Positions 36,241 to 49,100 of a stretch of 64,000 bases of DNA are shown in pieces. The DNA comes from Lethocerus indicus (taxonomy: Eukaryota; Arthropoda; Insecta; Hemiptera; Belostomatidae), in the NCBI GenBank assembly GCA_019843655.1, contig JACDQD010000005.1, forward strand, positions 14,969,575-15,033,574, read 5' to 3'. The position numbers were made by a program, and so were the translations under genes. The notes beneath the pieces are model-generated. The model made no database searches. It was not told the DNA's origin and saw only the letters and a program-made list of their open reading frames with translations. The number at the start of each line of letters is the position of its first letter. The stretch's first letter is position 1.

Positions 36241-39200
36241 CAGTCAAGCAGCGATAAGAGATGCAGAGAGACTACCAACGAATTTATTGAACGATTTATT
36301 GACGAATTAATTCGTTCAATCAACAACCTTATAGACTATAAGTACATTATAAATTGCAGAAAAAACGAGTGCGATCTTCATTCTGAATGATATGCTCAGA
36401 AATAAATTAAAATCGAAATGACTGAAATCGTATTGTAGCCACATTTCCCTAATCTAAATATTCAGACACTGAATGGAATTTTAATTCCATTATAACTTTA
36501 ATTATTCGATGTTAAAGTATTTTTTGTAAAAGTTAATATCCTCTAAACATCTCAAAAATGTTTTATGTTTCGCATTTACTTAGTTTGAAAGTAAAAGGTT
36601 TCATTCCTAAACAATTCTATGTGCAGTGACTGATTGGAATGAATTATTTGCATGTTATTTTATCATATATGAAGCAATATATGAATATATTTCAGGGTAG
36701 GGATTAGACTCACGTTATCTCTATCTTTAGATTTTACTGAATTATTTTTTCGGGAAGCGCTTCCAAAACTGGGGCGGAACACTATTACAGCGTGTTTGAA
36801 ATGTAGCCCGGCGCAACAGGTATGCATAACACGCACGACAGTGGGGTACAAGCTTTTTAGCATTTAGAGCGCCGCCCCACCGAGCCCAGAGACTAGACTA
36901 ATTGCTTTGGATTCCATTTGGGTTTAAGTCTACAGGAACTATTGGTCCTTTCTTCCGGGACTGTGGCGGACCATAAACAGGTTCCTTCTCCACGTGCGGG
37001 TCCCAATCCCAGATCTACGAGCAAACTTTTCACGGCGCTTGGACCCGAGACCCAGTTCTCCATTTTCGGTCCAATAACGCGAAAAGGAAAGGAGGAAATC
37101 TTATCAAAGTTTTGTCAACTAAGTTCATCGGTTTGTCCTTCGGTCCTGTCGGCTTTCTGGACCAAAAATACGCTATACACAAATAACAAAACTGCCTTTT
37201 TCGGCATATTTACCGGAAGCACGATAGACGGCAAAACAAATTCTTAAGAAGAATAAAAGTTGATGAAAATTAAATCCAGGCAGACTAATAAGAATACATC
37301 AGAAATTAATTTCGTATACAAATAAGCACATAAAAAGGATATGATAGGTATCCTGAGTTAGAACCATAATTACCGTAATGTAATAGCCGAAACATTAAAG
37401 CATTGCGCGATCAATAATTAATTAGCTAGTAAAAAATTATTAATTAATTGATACGTATCATGAACACTGTACTCTATGGGTGATTGATTGTGTTGCACAT
37501 TAGAGAGTTTAAATGAGCAAACCGGAGCATGGTTTAAAATTATTTATTTTACCTAACAATTCATTCCAATTCTAGAACTGAATTAATGAACTTTTTGTAA
37601 CAAAGTAAAGTGGAATGTGCGTTATATTTTTTCATTCTTCAGCCGACCAAACCATTACATTAAATAATAAATATTATAAGAAAAAATGTAATGAAAAAAA
37701 ATACTCGAAACCGACTCCCGTATTCCCACCAACTTTGTTTAAATTATCGCGACGGGGCCCCGAAATAATTTGCGACAAACTGCGATATAATTCGGAAGAG
37801 AAGTCGGAGGGGGGGGGGGTTGAGCCTTCGCGGAAGGGAAGATTGACGGGAGTTTCCGGAAAATTGGAAAAATGCCCGGAGCCCGGATTTGAGGATGGCT
37901 ATGGAGGGGCGGTAGTAGGGATTAGTCAGTTGCTTGCCCAACCGGGAGGCCACTTCCAGAGCAAAAGGCCATGAGTCACCCGCCGCAGATTAAATTGGCC
38001 GGCAACTTCTAATTCGCGTTCGAACCGAACCGGCCGCAAAGCCCGCTTATTGTTTCAGATCAACGAATCTAACCGGCAGTTCAATTGAACCGTCGGAGAT
38101 TGAAAATGAGTCAGTTGTGCAGACATTTCACGTGACCTGTAATAAATTTTGAATTATTTGAACATTAGGGTGACCTCAACGTCACTATAAAACTATTCAT
38201 CGCGTTACATCTACACATGTAATAATAATCATGAATGAATAAGTCGACAGTAAGACCCGACAGCAGTTTCTCATCAAAGAGTTTCACTTTTTAAAACAAC
38301 TCGAGACACTTGGAACATATCCAAGCCTTGGAGGCGAAATGGCGCGCGGACGAACGACTAATTGAAAGAAACAAATTGCCGGTGTATTTGCCGTCGACAG
38401 AGTTGAAACACGGGAGATTCCTAGTTGTCCCGTTGTTGTCTAACACAACGAGACGTCCGCAAATACAGAACGCAAGCAGAAAAGAAAGAATGGATCGAAG
38501 TCGAAACTGGATCGAAGGCCGACCGGACGAACTCGATACGTCTTTGTCTCCGGAGAGGACAATATTGAGCGTAAAGCGATACGTTTACCCACCGACCGGG
38601 GCCGAGGAGGAAAGCTTGTCCGTTAATTTGCTCAACAATGAGCGATTGAGGGAGCTATTATCAATACGGTCAATGGGTATAACCCATCTCGAGTAAAGAG
38701 ATTAATCACTATCACAATTTTGATTTATTATAGGGCGCTAAATTCTTCTTTCATTTTTAATGCCTCTCGTCGTCTACGACGTATTATTAACATACTAAAT
38801 AAATTCCCGTGACTGAGGAAAATAGTACTATACTGGTCTGAAAATATATTAAAAATAGAAAACAGAAATATGTACAGTTTTTCCTGGTTTATTCCTTGCA
38901 CCCTACTCCAGAACAAATGATTCTCAAATGAATTTACTTAAGTTTATCGGTACAAGTAGAGAGAGATGGCCGTGATCCGCTAAAGATAACTTATTTTTAT
39001 AGGGCACTTCATTCAGGGCCTTATCGAAAAAGGGGTCGATCGAGACAATTCCGTATCAGTTATTGGAGCCTATTCAGATTCACGCGGCCTCACGCCCCGC
39101 CCACTATATTGTCAGGGCGGACGGGGTTTTTCAAACTTCTCCTGCCGTTATGCGAAGCAATTTCCGCGGTCTCCCAATCCTCCAGGCCATCTCATTAACA

Positions 39201-42200
39201 ATCTCATCAGGACCTTCAGCGTGCGCGAATCGGTGCTCAACGACGGCATTACCATTAGAGGCTATTGGGAGGGAGGGGTGGCGCCTCGAGTTTATGCTGC
39301 CAGAGATACGAGTACACGCGTCTGGATCGTGGAGGGAAACTGCGGAATATAAATAATTTTTTCCTATAATTATCGAAAAAATAAAGATACAATGCTAACA
39401 GTATCGACAAACAAGCGCATTTACCTTGATTAATTGTGTTTGCCCGAATACTTCCGAATATGAAATACTGTTTGAATTAAATATTGCACTTGTTTTAAAT
39501 TAATTCTGTTGACGTTTTACAAAGAAATTTCCGAAATTGGATGTTATTTTATTGTATTTACAAGAAGTAAGGTCATATTTCATGTTTATTTTTCACTATT
39601 TTATACAGGGTAATTTAAAATTATACCACGCAACAACTCGAAAGTAGACTTGAGTGTTTCGATGTGTATGCCATTATATTTCCGAGCCAGAAGGAAACAC
39701 GAGATTATACATCATCCACTGATTTGGGCACTAAAGCCTGTTTACATACGAAAATGAAACAAATCATGCGTACATGCAATTGATGGTGGGTGGAATCGCT
39801 GGGTTAATCCAGAAGCAAATAGCTATTACAGAGAGCCATCCTGCACGCAGCTTAACTGCCCTGATCTACCTACAACCGGTTACTCATCGTGCATTATTCA
39901 TCTACGGGAGAATAATTGATTTTCCGCCGTAAACCATATAATGTTACTACAAAACTATTTCATTCATTTTTCTTAACTTACAAATTAAGGAGATGACTAT
40001 AAATTGAATTTTCGAGTTAGCTTAGAATTGACTAAGTAGCCTTAGTGCGAAGAACTAGGATGGTCCAAAAGAAAGCGGAAGATTTTAATGGATGAGTCTA
40101 CCGGCAGATAAACGACAGCGACTATTCGGGATATTGAACGAAAATAAAGGGAAAAGATTCGTTCCCAAAGTTATATTTCATACTTAAATCCGGAAGGATT
40201 TCAGGCCTCGATAAATCCTGTAATCCGCATAGGCCGTAGAACAACACTGCGGTGTCCATCAAGCGATGGCCCATAAGTAAGAATTATTTATCAACGGCGG
40301 AGAGATGATGCTGGCGGGCGGAGAAGTAGGCCGGCGGCTGGGGGCGGCACGTGGCACCGGGAGTCGAGCCAACACCCGCCCCCACCCTCATTATTAAACA
40401 CTAACTGCCTTCCCTCAAAACAAACCACAAGTTTGGAGTCTCCGAAAGTAGCCTTAATCGCTGCCAATATTCCGGTCCTCGTGTTCGCCCGAGCAGAAAA
40501 CCCGATTTAAATTTGTAGCCCACAAATCTTGGCTTATTGGGCTCCCTATCGCCCAAATATTATTTATTGTCTGAAATTAACAACGCCTTCATAAACCGTT
40601 TATTATACATTTACGACGATTATATACATTCTCCGTTTAATAATAGTGAAACATGTAATACCTGTCATAACATGCTAATGAGAAATACGAAAGAATTTTT
40701 AGTATATTCTACTGAAACTGTTACACTTATGAGAGCTAACCCATATTCATAACGCTTGTAACATTTTACCTCTGACAAAAAAATAATTAACGTATTCTAA
40801 AGAAGAAACCTACTAAGTGGGGCACATTCTAGGCCCTGAAACTTTCTAACGGTTAAATATACTATATTTTTGAGTAGCGTACGGATGCATATTTATTACT
40901 GAATCTGTAACTACTGTACAAAACCGCCGAGAATAGAATTACGACAATTATGTTGGCGGAAATATTCTGGACAGAGTCTAACGTCACTGTTGGGAGCCCT
41001 TTGCCGCGTGGGAGTCGGAAACAATGAAGAATGGGAAAGAAGGGGGAAAATTTAATTTAAGCCCCGTAGCCAGTCCGAAGAGAGGTGTAGTAGGCGGGGG
41101 CGGGCCGCCCCCGGGGGCAGCTCTCGTCATTAAACGGCCCGACCCGGCCGGCACGAGTAGTCGGGCAATAGGCCGGCCAACCGGCAATTATACCGGCCGA
41201 TATACTACCAATAACACCCAATTGGATTAACAGGGGCACAAGAGCGACTCTTCTTTTAAAAGAGACAAACTTTAACAAAACTTAGGGGAAACCGGAAGCG
41301 CCTTCCTCCTATTACTTCCGAATAATAGAATCCAAATGACGCGAGTTTTCCCTTATCAAGAAGGAAAATACTCGTTGGAGTCCCGAAAAACAAGACTGTT
41401 AACTAAATATCTTTATCAAATTAAGGAACAGTAACTACATAAATTTGCATACTACTGAGATATGAAAACAATAAGAACAGTCGACCAACAATCTATAATA
41501 CTGTGTAAATATAGATAATAAATAGATAAGTTTTCATAAAAACAATATACGACCATTTAGGAATCGTAAGTAATTTAACCTCTTATTATTTACTAACATA
41601 ACATGTTCCATCACGTGAGAACACATATTTAATAACAACCTCATCGATATGAGAACGTGACTCCTAGTTTCCAGTGACTATTTACATTTCTCAAATACGA
41701 AGACACTACATTATGTAAGCCGAAAAGAACTAAAGAGGATTTATTATATTTAATAAAATAAATTAGAACAAGGAACGACACCGCGGTCGTTTGGATACCC
41801 GATCCAATTTCCTACCCGATTACTCCGATTATTCCCTGTGGCGCCGCATAAATTATACATTCGTTTAGGGGGCTTATCTGGGGACAAACGATGACGAGAT
41901 ATTCCCCCTTTCCCCTGCGGCGCGCTTGCGCCTCTCTATATGGGTACGGCACAGCGTGAAATGCAAATTCTGTTTGTACAAAAAGGCCCGACAGCGGGAG
42001 GTTTTTGTTTGTAGGGGGAGTGAGAGCCTATCTGCGGTCAACAATGCGAGCCGAGGGGAAAAAATGCTGACGGAATAAAAATTGCCTCCGTGGCATATTG
42101 ATAAACGGGAGGGATCCGGATCGCTCGTCATAACATTTATGCGTCAACGGTAACGTATTGACAGTTCATTTTAAAGAGTTAACTGGTTAATTTCATCGTA

Positions 42201-42610
42201 TCACAAAGGAGACTAATGGTTTACGTTCCTATAAATAAATACAGGAATGCTTTACCTTCCCTGATACCTTTATACTCCTGGTTATTGTTAACTGCTGGGA
42301 TGCATTGTTTCTTAACACATTAATTTAAGCCCGAATACGTTTTTAAACTAAATTATAGTTATATTTCCTGTGTAATATGAATGCAAAGTCTACTTTGCGT
42401 GCAAAGACCGGAATGCAGGAGAGACCGGCCTGTCGATAATAATCTCACTCGAAATAGTTGATTAGTCGGCGCGAAATAATTTCACTTCTCGGAAACTGTA
42501 AAGAAAACGAGGACCGTAAATATTCGGCGATGGGCTTCCAATCGTGAAACAATCATCAAACTGAATGAAGTGATTGTTGGGCCCCGACCTGGGCTGAGTG
42601 CGCTCTCTTT

Positions 42611-42616
<6 letters not shown>
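36241..42616. other. Intron 1, 36.2-42.6 kb
   Basis: GC-rich patches lie at about 36840-37080, 37730-38110, 38300-38690 (open frame discussed in the findings), 39060-39340, 40290-40500, 41030-41240 and 41780-42130. A run of eleven G sits at 37809-37819. An inverted repeat ATTGAACGA/TCGTTCAAT with a CGAATTAATTCG palindrome lies at 36286-36320. Confidence 0.6.

Positions 42617-42668
<52 letters not shown>
42617..42668. repeat. (CT)26 microsatellite
   Basis: Uninterrupted CT dinucleotides preceded by CCCTCCCT. The Ser-Leu and Arg-Glu repeat frames across it are artefacts. On the minus, sense strand of CCAPR it is a GA tract. Confidence 0.97.
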
Positions 42669-42671
<3 letters not shown>

Positions 42672-44686
42672 TTACGACCCGCGGACAATATACCATTTGG
42701 TTAGCTCCACCTGTCTAAGCGCCCCCTGTTCCTGTTCAACAGGGACGAATGGCCCGCATTTAGAGAGGCCGCCATTCATCCAAAGGGTGGCCAGTGAAAA
42801 CATTTTAAACTGCAGTTCACCACGCAATAAGTGAAGTGAAAAATATTTCTCTTTTTTTTATTCTAAAGGAAATATTAAAGTCGGGCATCTCTAGTTGAAG
42901 ATGTTAACATCCAAAAATGTTGATGCATATTATATAATTAAAACACGAGTGAAATTAATCGACCATATTAATATTAAATCCATTTCGGCGTATCGCGAGT
43001 ATGTAGTTAGGAATTCTACCTTTAGAAACCGAGTGCGAGTTAAGTAAACGCTCCATTATAGAAATGGAACTTTAGTTTTTATAAAAGTTGGTAGGTTAAA
43101 CACTACGGAATGTTGTAAAATAATCTTGTTAATTTTACGTGACATAAATATATTGTTAATCGTGTGGAAAATTGAAATATGGTTGTATGAGGTCTGGTTC
43201 AGTGGGTTGATTGCATTAATATTAAGAGGGCTCCCACTTGCCGAGTCGGGTCGCGAGCCGCTGATTTATGGGCGGCCGCGGCCAGATGAAATTTACACCG
43301 TTTGACAGTGACAAACAGGCATTTACCGATGCATTATCTGTGTCCGTCCGGCGCCCAAAAAAAAATTTACCTGAAATTTATATTTTAATTTTGAACCATA
43401 TTCCAGGCATTCCGAGTGCGTGATTTATGCATCTAAAAAAAATATTTCGGCGGACGTTAGCCGGTAATTTTATAACTTACAACCAGACTGGCAGAGTTCA
43501 TTGAACCAAGCGAACTTTTCTTTATCACAGTACCGAGTGAGATTATTGTATTTCAATGTTATTAAGGACACTATTATATATTTTTTGCCAGCTGCTCTTA
43601 ATCATGCATTCTAATTCCACCTTCTTGATTGATTGAAAACTACGAGGTTGGTTTAAGCATATCATGCATACCTTAAGTAATTTACAGAAATATTTACCAC
43701 AAGAAGATGGGTGAATGGGATTCAAGAAACACGAGAAGGGAATGTTTCAAATGCCTTATTCATGATGAAAAAATGTAGACTCGAGAACTAATATTTCCAT
43801 ATGGATAAGACCAAATTTGATCCTTGAATATAACTAACCGGTTTATCATAACACTCGAAGTGGCGCGACGGCAGCGGACAGAGTCATAAATAACTCGGAC
43901 GCCTTATCTATATTCCCGACCGTCAGAAATAAGTAAAACCCGAGACCGACCCAAGTAATAAGTATTCATGCGGCCGTAAGTGATCTTCCGGCCCCGGCGG
44001 CATACGTATATATATTTATTCGCCCTTCGAAGGAGGAAGATTTAATATTTCTTTGGCTAGGGCCCCAAGCCCCAAAGTGTTTTTCCCGGTCGACAATCGG
44101 CTCCAAGCCCGACCTTATAAAACACCGGCGTTTCGATGACTTCTGGACTCGAGGACACCAACCAGAATTATATATTAATAACTTGAGTTCGAAAATTTAA
44201 GTTTGGTGAAGAATTGTAACACTTAACATCATTTGAATATAGTGTAACAAGAACTGCGTTCTGATGGCAGTGGTCTGTATTAATGACCCGTTAGCTCAAT
44301 TAAAAGTAGAGGTAGGGGTGATGAAAATTATTAGGAAGTTGTATCTATAATAATTTCTCTGTAGGAAAAATTTACAGATGTAGCTTTCATTCCCAAAAAT
44401 CACACCCGTAAATAATATAGTATTTCGTGCTGTTAGAGCCTACTGAGCTTTTGGGAGAGGGCTCCGAACAGAACGATTGTTTGCGTCCCACATGTGCTTC
44501 CTATTGGTTTCTCAGATCACTCGGCTGATTTATGACGGTAACCTCATTTATATCGGTTTATTGGCTAATAAAGATAAAGACTTTCCAATATGTGGGCACA
44601 TAAATTTGCTAATGCAGTAGAATCGGTTACTGCAAACTTGACCGGACATTTCACTGAACCAGGAACTATTTTAACTGAACAGTTTT
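42669..44686. other. Intron 1, 42.7-44.7 kb
   Basis: AT-rich with GC-rich patches at about 43200-43340 and 43860-44150. An A-box-like TTAGCTCAATT at 44290 has no B-box partner. Nothing else is seen. Confidence 0.6.
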
Positions 44687-45350
44687 TCGTAGATGTCGTG
44701 TGTTTCTGTCTCCTCTCGCTTGTTTCGTCATTTTCTGGACCGGTTTCGGCAGCTCGCCATCTTCGGTAGCGGTGTTAGCCACTTTGGCACTTTGGATGTT
44801 TTTGGGACATCCTCACTGCACTGTCACTGTCGCTTGTACTGTGGTGGTTGTCTGTCGTGTGTATATATGTCTTGTTATTGTGTTTTTGGGGGATGTTGTT
44901 TGTCTTATTTGGGTTCTGAGGGATATCGTTAATCGGCTTAAGTGGCGGTCAAAAATATATTTGATAACACAACTGGTCCCAACTATTAGGTTCTGACTTC
45001 CAAATATATGACAGGAAACCTATCTTGTATTGCGTATTTACGATCCTTAAAGATTTCCTGTTGATCCAAAATTTATTGAAAAAAGTTTATTTTTAGTAAT
45101 CTAGTTAATCGGTGCAAGTGCACCCAACGAACTTTAGTTAGGTCCATTTCCGCACTCACACTCAGGGGGGCGGTAGTTTCATAAAAATCGTTCGTTGAGT
45201 GCACTTCCACCGATAAACTAGCGCCCCTGAGAGTAATAATTTTTAACTTGTTTTATATTTCATTTGATGCATATTAATGATAATGGTAGCGCACAGCACC
45301 CTTTTTTCCTTTTAATAATCAAGTTACGAATTATTTGTAATTCTTGGGAA
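44687..45350 (+). mobile_element. TIR element copy C (left arm plus interior)
   Basis: The left arm lacks its outer end, starting at CGTAGATGTCGTGTG. It is followed by the family interior and by TAATGGTAGCGCAC, shared with the copy at 63.2 kb. The right arm is absent. At 45112-45237 the motif CTCAGGGGGGCGGTAG is followed by its inverted form CTAGCGCCCCTGAG, so the interior can fold on itself. Confidence 0.8.
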
Positions 45351-46087
45351 AATCCACAATAAAGTGGATTTGCAATTAAATAGGTTTTTGTATAGGCGCG
45401 TAAAATTTTAATAAATCATTGTATCATTGAATTTTCTATTAGTTCTGATATTCCGGAGCAATGAAACATCATTTTCAAACGGGCGCAAAGAATTTAAGTT
45501 GCGAGTTGGGTTTTATACTTTTCCTTAAGAGGGGGCGAGCTGTGTTTTACACTGGACTGTAAACCGGGGGTCATGAAAACCCCAGCCGAGAGTCAGCTAC
45601 CGCCAGACGTATCCAAAACTCCGGCCTCAGTTAAGAGGAGCAGCCCAGCGACCATACCCATTTTATTCCTTCACTTCCCCCCTTTTCTTCCCAACCGAAT
45701 AAGAATCGGAGATTGAGAGAGAGCGGGCAGGGAATAGATTCATGTATTAGACATATTATTTTAAAATTCTGTCCGAAATACACGGATTTTCCCCGTATAT
45801 GACTTCAATATTTATTGCCAATGATCACGTATCGCTGGCGCACACGATTATTCTATTCTGATTGCGATGGATTTATTCTGTATTCCTCAGTACGTGGGTC
45901 GTTACTTTAAATTAGACAATTTAGCCCGGTAAATAAACGGGATAAACGAATGATTTCTAGCGGAACGGTCTCATAATGGAGTTAAGAAACCCAGCGGGGA
46001 GGTATTGGCTCGTCACCAACCACTCAACTATTCATAACAGGTCCATTCACCCCTCCCCATCTCCTTCTCACTTTCCCCCCATCCATA

Positions 46088-46140
46088 TCACTCTCTCTCC
46101 CTCCCTCCCTCTCTCTCACTCTCTTTCCTTCTCGCTCGCC
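46088..46140. repeat. Polypyrimidine tract (CTCTCCCTCCCT type)
   Basis: Imperfect C/T-rich run of about 50 bp within a GC-rich patch. Confidence 0.85.
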
Positions 46141-49100
46141 AACTTCGCTCTCCGAGACCAAATTCACTTACAGGCAAAATTAAATAGCCGGCATTCTCTC
46201 AGGCAAAATTTTAAAGCTAATTTTTTCGCATCGAGAAACGCGATCCGACTCCTTAATTGACCCACCTTAATTGTTTATCGCCTTCGGGTTGCAATTAAGC
46301 GTAACTCGGAGTACGAAGTTCGTTTAGGTACAAAATCGATGCTCGGAACCCACAAACATCGGTTCCTCTGGGTTTCACCAGTAAATAACCAGACACAACA
46401 TGGTGAATTATATATTTATTGTTTTAAAACTCCGACGTGATGCCATTAATTAAAAAGGAAGAAAACAGTGACAGGAGGAAAGACACTAATTTATTAAATT
46501 TATTGAAACAAAAAACAAAACTATAAATATTTACAATCTTTCGAATAAATTTAGCCCACAATAAACATTAAAGGAGAAAGATAAAATATGCGTGGGCAAT
46601 GTATCCTGAACTGGACTCTCAGTAGGATACCCGTGACATTTTACACTAAGCTTTGAATAGTTGCATAATCAATGCTAAATAGGGTGTGTGCATGATTGTA
46701 TGTGTAATCATCGATAGGAGGCAGGGAATGTGCAGCCTTCTATGTTAAGCGGTCCTAAGATGAGAACATCGTGCGTGATCGATATTTCGGTCGAAGATCG
46801 ACCGCGACTAAAGGAGGTCACAGGGTCACTCTCTCTTAAAATGGTTGGTAGGATTAGCGAGGTTATGTTTGGAGGGTGATTGCGAATAATGCCTTGGCTA
46901 AGGGATCCGGGACGAGAATAAACTGGATATGACTGGAAGTTTTTGTATTCATAAATTTCCAGATCTCTGACGAAACTCTTTTATGCTTTGGACTACTGTC
47001 ACAAGTGACTATTTTTTTTAAGTTGGCCCAAGGATTTCATCTCGGAAGATTTGTGAGGTGTTAAGCGTAAACCATATATCAATAATCCTCCATTATCCAT
47101 AAATAATTTGTCGATATAAATAAGAAATTGGAGAATAAGGAAGTTGGAGAATAAAAAATTTTATCAAACAAATTGTATCTGGGTACCCGTGACTTTTGTT
47201 TAATTTGAGTACCAGCCATATCGGAGCCCATATTCAGGAAATAGTCTCTTATGCTGAGTGGGAATGGAAAATCATTCTGGCATCCACGCAAAAATTTATA
47301 GGATTCCCATCGCTAGAGTGTTGATATTTACTTCAGTGGCTTTGAATCCGTTTGACGTTGAAGCTCTTGAGCAAATAAGATGCGAATTCAGTTTCTCCGG
47401 GGTCCTTCGCTATTCGAAGCCTGATCCAATGTGACTTTTTCCAGGAATATTTCAGTCAAGCGCGCCCCCGCGTATAAAGTACTTGGGACAGTACTTCAAT
47501 GTCCCGGTTTTCAATGCACCTTAGGGTATTTAGCTTGAAAAGCGTCACTAACTTGAAAAAAACGACTGAATATATTTTACACGGTGAATATGAGACCACT
47601 TTCGAAATTGAAGCAGGTATTTCAGTATACGGGAAGGCAGTTGTTTCTCCTTTCATCGTTAGCAGTGGAAAACAGTTGGCAGGCAGTATTGTAACTGAAT
47701 TCAATACGGCAAAAGCGAGTTTGAAACACAAAGCGGTGAAAAGTAGAAATCTCCGGGGACTGTATATTGCGAAATGGCCGCAATAGGTTGAGCCGAAACG
47801 GTGTTGGGTTGAAGCATTTTTTTCCGACGCCAATCCGAGCCCGTTACGAACGGGTGGGTCATCGGTTATTGGAGTGAGCGGCCAATATGGTCCCCCAATA
47901 GAATCTTGGACTCTCAACTCGAACACTTAGGAGAAACTCGAATTGCGTTTCAAACGAAGAAAGATTAAATTGAAACGTTTCGGTACAATTTCTGGTAATT
48001 TTGTGAACCATTTGAATTGTATTAAACGGACACCTTGATCACCAACGTTTGACATTATCCATGTGGGAACTGAATTATATGCACATTAGAAAAACGCTTA
48101 AAAAATTAATTTTGTATTCCAGCTTGCAATTTGCTCATTTCATTAAACTGCTGTTTTCCAAACCCTTAATTCCTAAAAACAAAACCTAAAATACCCCAAC
48201 ATAGCTCTCCGTAATGTGTGGGTTTTGAATGGACTAATTATGATCGATACTATAGTATAATAAAAGAGGTCGGTTTAAATGACAAATTTCAATTGGTTTC
48301 TCTCGGGTGATTTGTCGCAGTATGGGACATGATATGGTTCGTTTGTGGGACGGATTGTGCCAATTAGTGTGCCCGTTGGTCTCGGTCCCAAGACCGCATC
48401 ATTAATTCTGTATCCGTTTGAGCTTAAACCGAATTCCTGACGGTCAGAACATGCATAAAACTAGTTGTTAATCTGGTTTGAAAGATTCCGCGCGAATCTC
48501 TACTTGCCATGAAATGAAATCCTGGTGCGTTTCCCGATCATTTCTCCTATCGGGAAAATCGACGGAGAACTCGGAGAGCGGAGACCGGAGCTGGTGCGGT
48601 TTGCCAGCAGTAATGAAGTGGGCATTCATCCGGGCACGACTCAGACCAGTCGAGCGAATAATCCGAGAAGCAGAGTTTTCCGATTGAATTCAGACAAAAT
48701 AATTGATTCGTTCCCTCAGACCGAATTGATTTTGAAATATTATTCCCAAGTTAAAGAATACAGCGATTCTACTCCGCGGGAATGCACAGCGAAATATATT
48801 TATCTCGATCGAAGAAATATAAGAATTTTCTATATTGAGATATTAAACACTGCAATATAAAAGGGGCGATTACTCTTTTTCAATCCGATTTGGAATGAAA
48901 GTATCACCCATTTCCTAGTCCCGAGTCGAAGAGAATTGTGAAACTTGCCGATTAAGCATTCAACTGAGTGTTACCGCGGACGTGTGTTATTTACAACCTA
49001 CGTCAAAACATTTTTAAATAAATAAACAAATCCAATACAGTTGTGATGCAATTCTATGAATATAATATTAAAATTTAATTAAGTTCGGAAGGGATTTTAG

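Noticed and set aside
42482..42834. Arg-Glu and Ser-Leu repeat frames on the two strands
   Set aside because: Artefacts of the CT microsatellite.
44283..44330. A-box-like TTAGCTCAATTAAAAGTAGAG
   Set aside because: No B-box or T-arm follows within tRNA distance.
47456..47926. 156-codon minus frame overlapping a 95-codon plus frame
   Set aside because: Neither is recognised, both lie in one GC-balanced patch, and neither has splice sites tying it to a gene.
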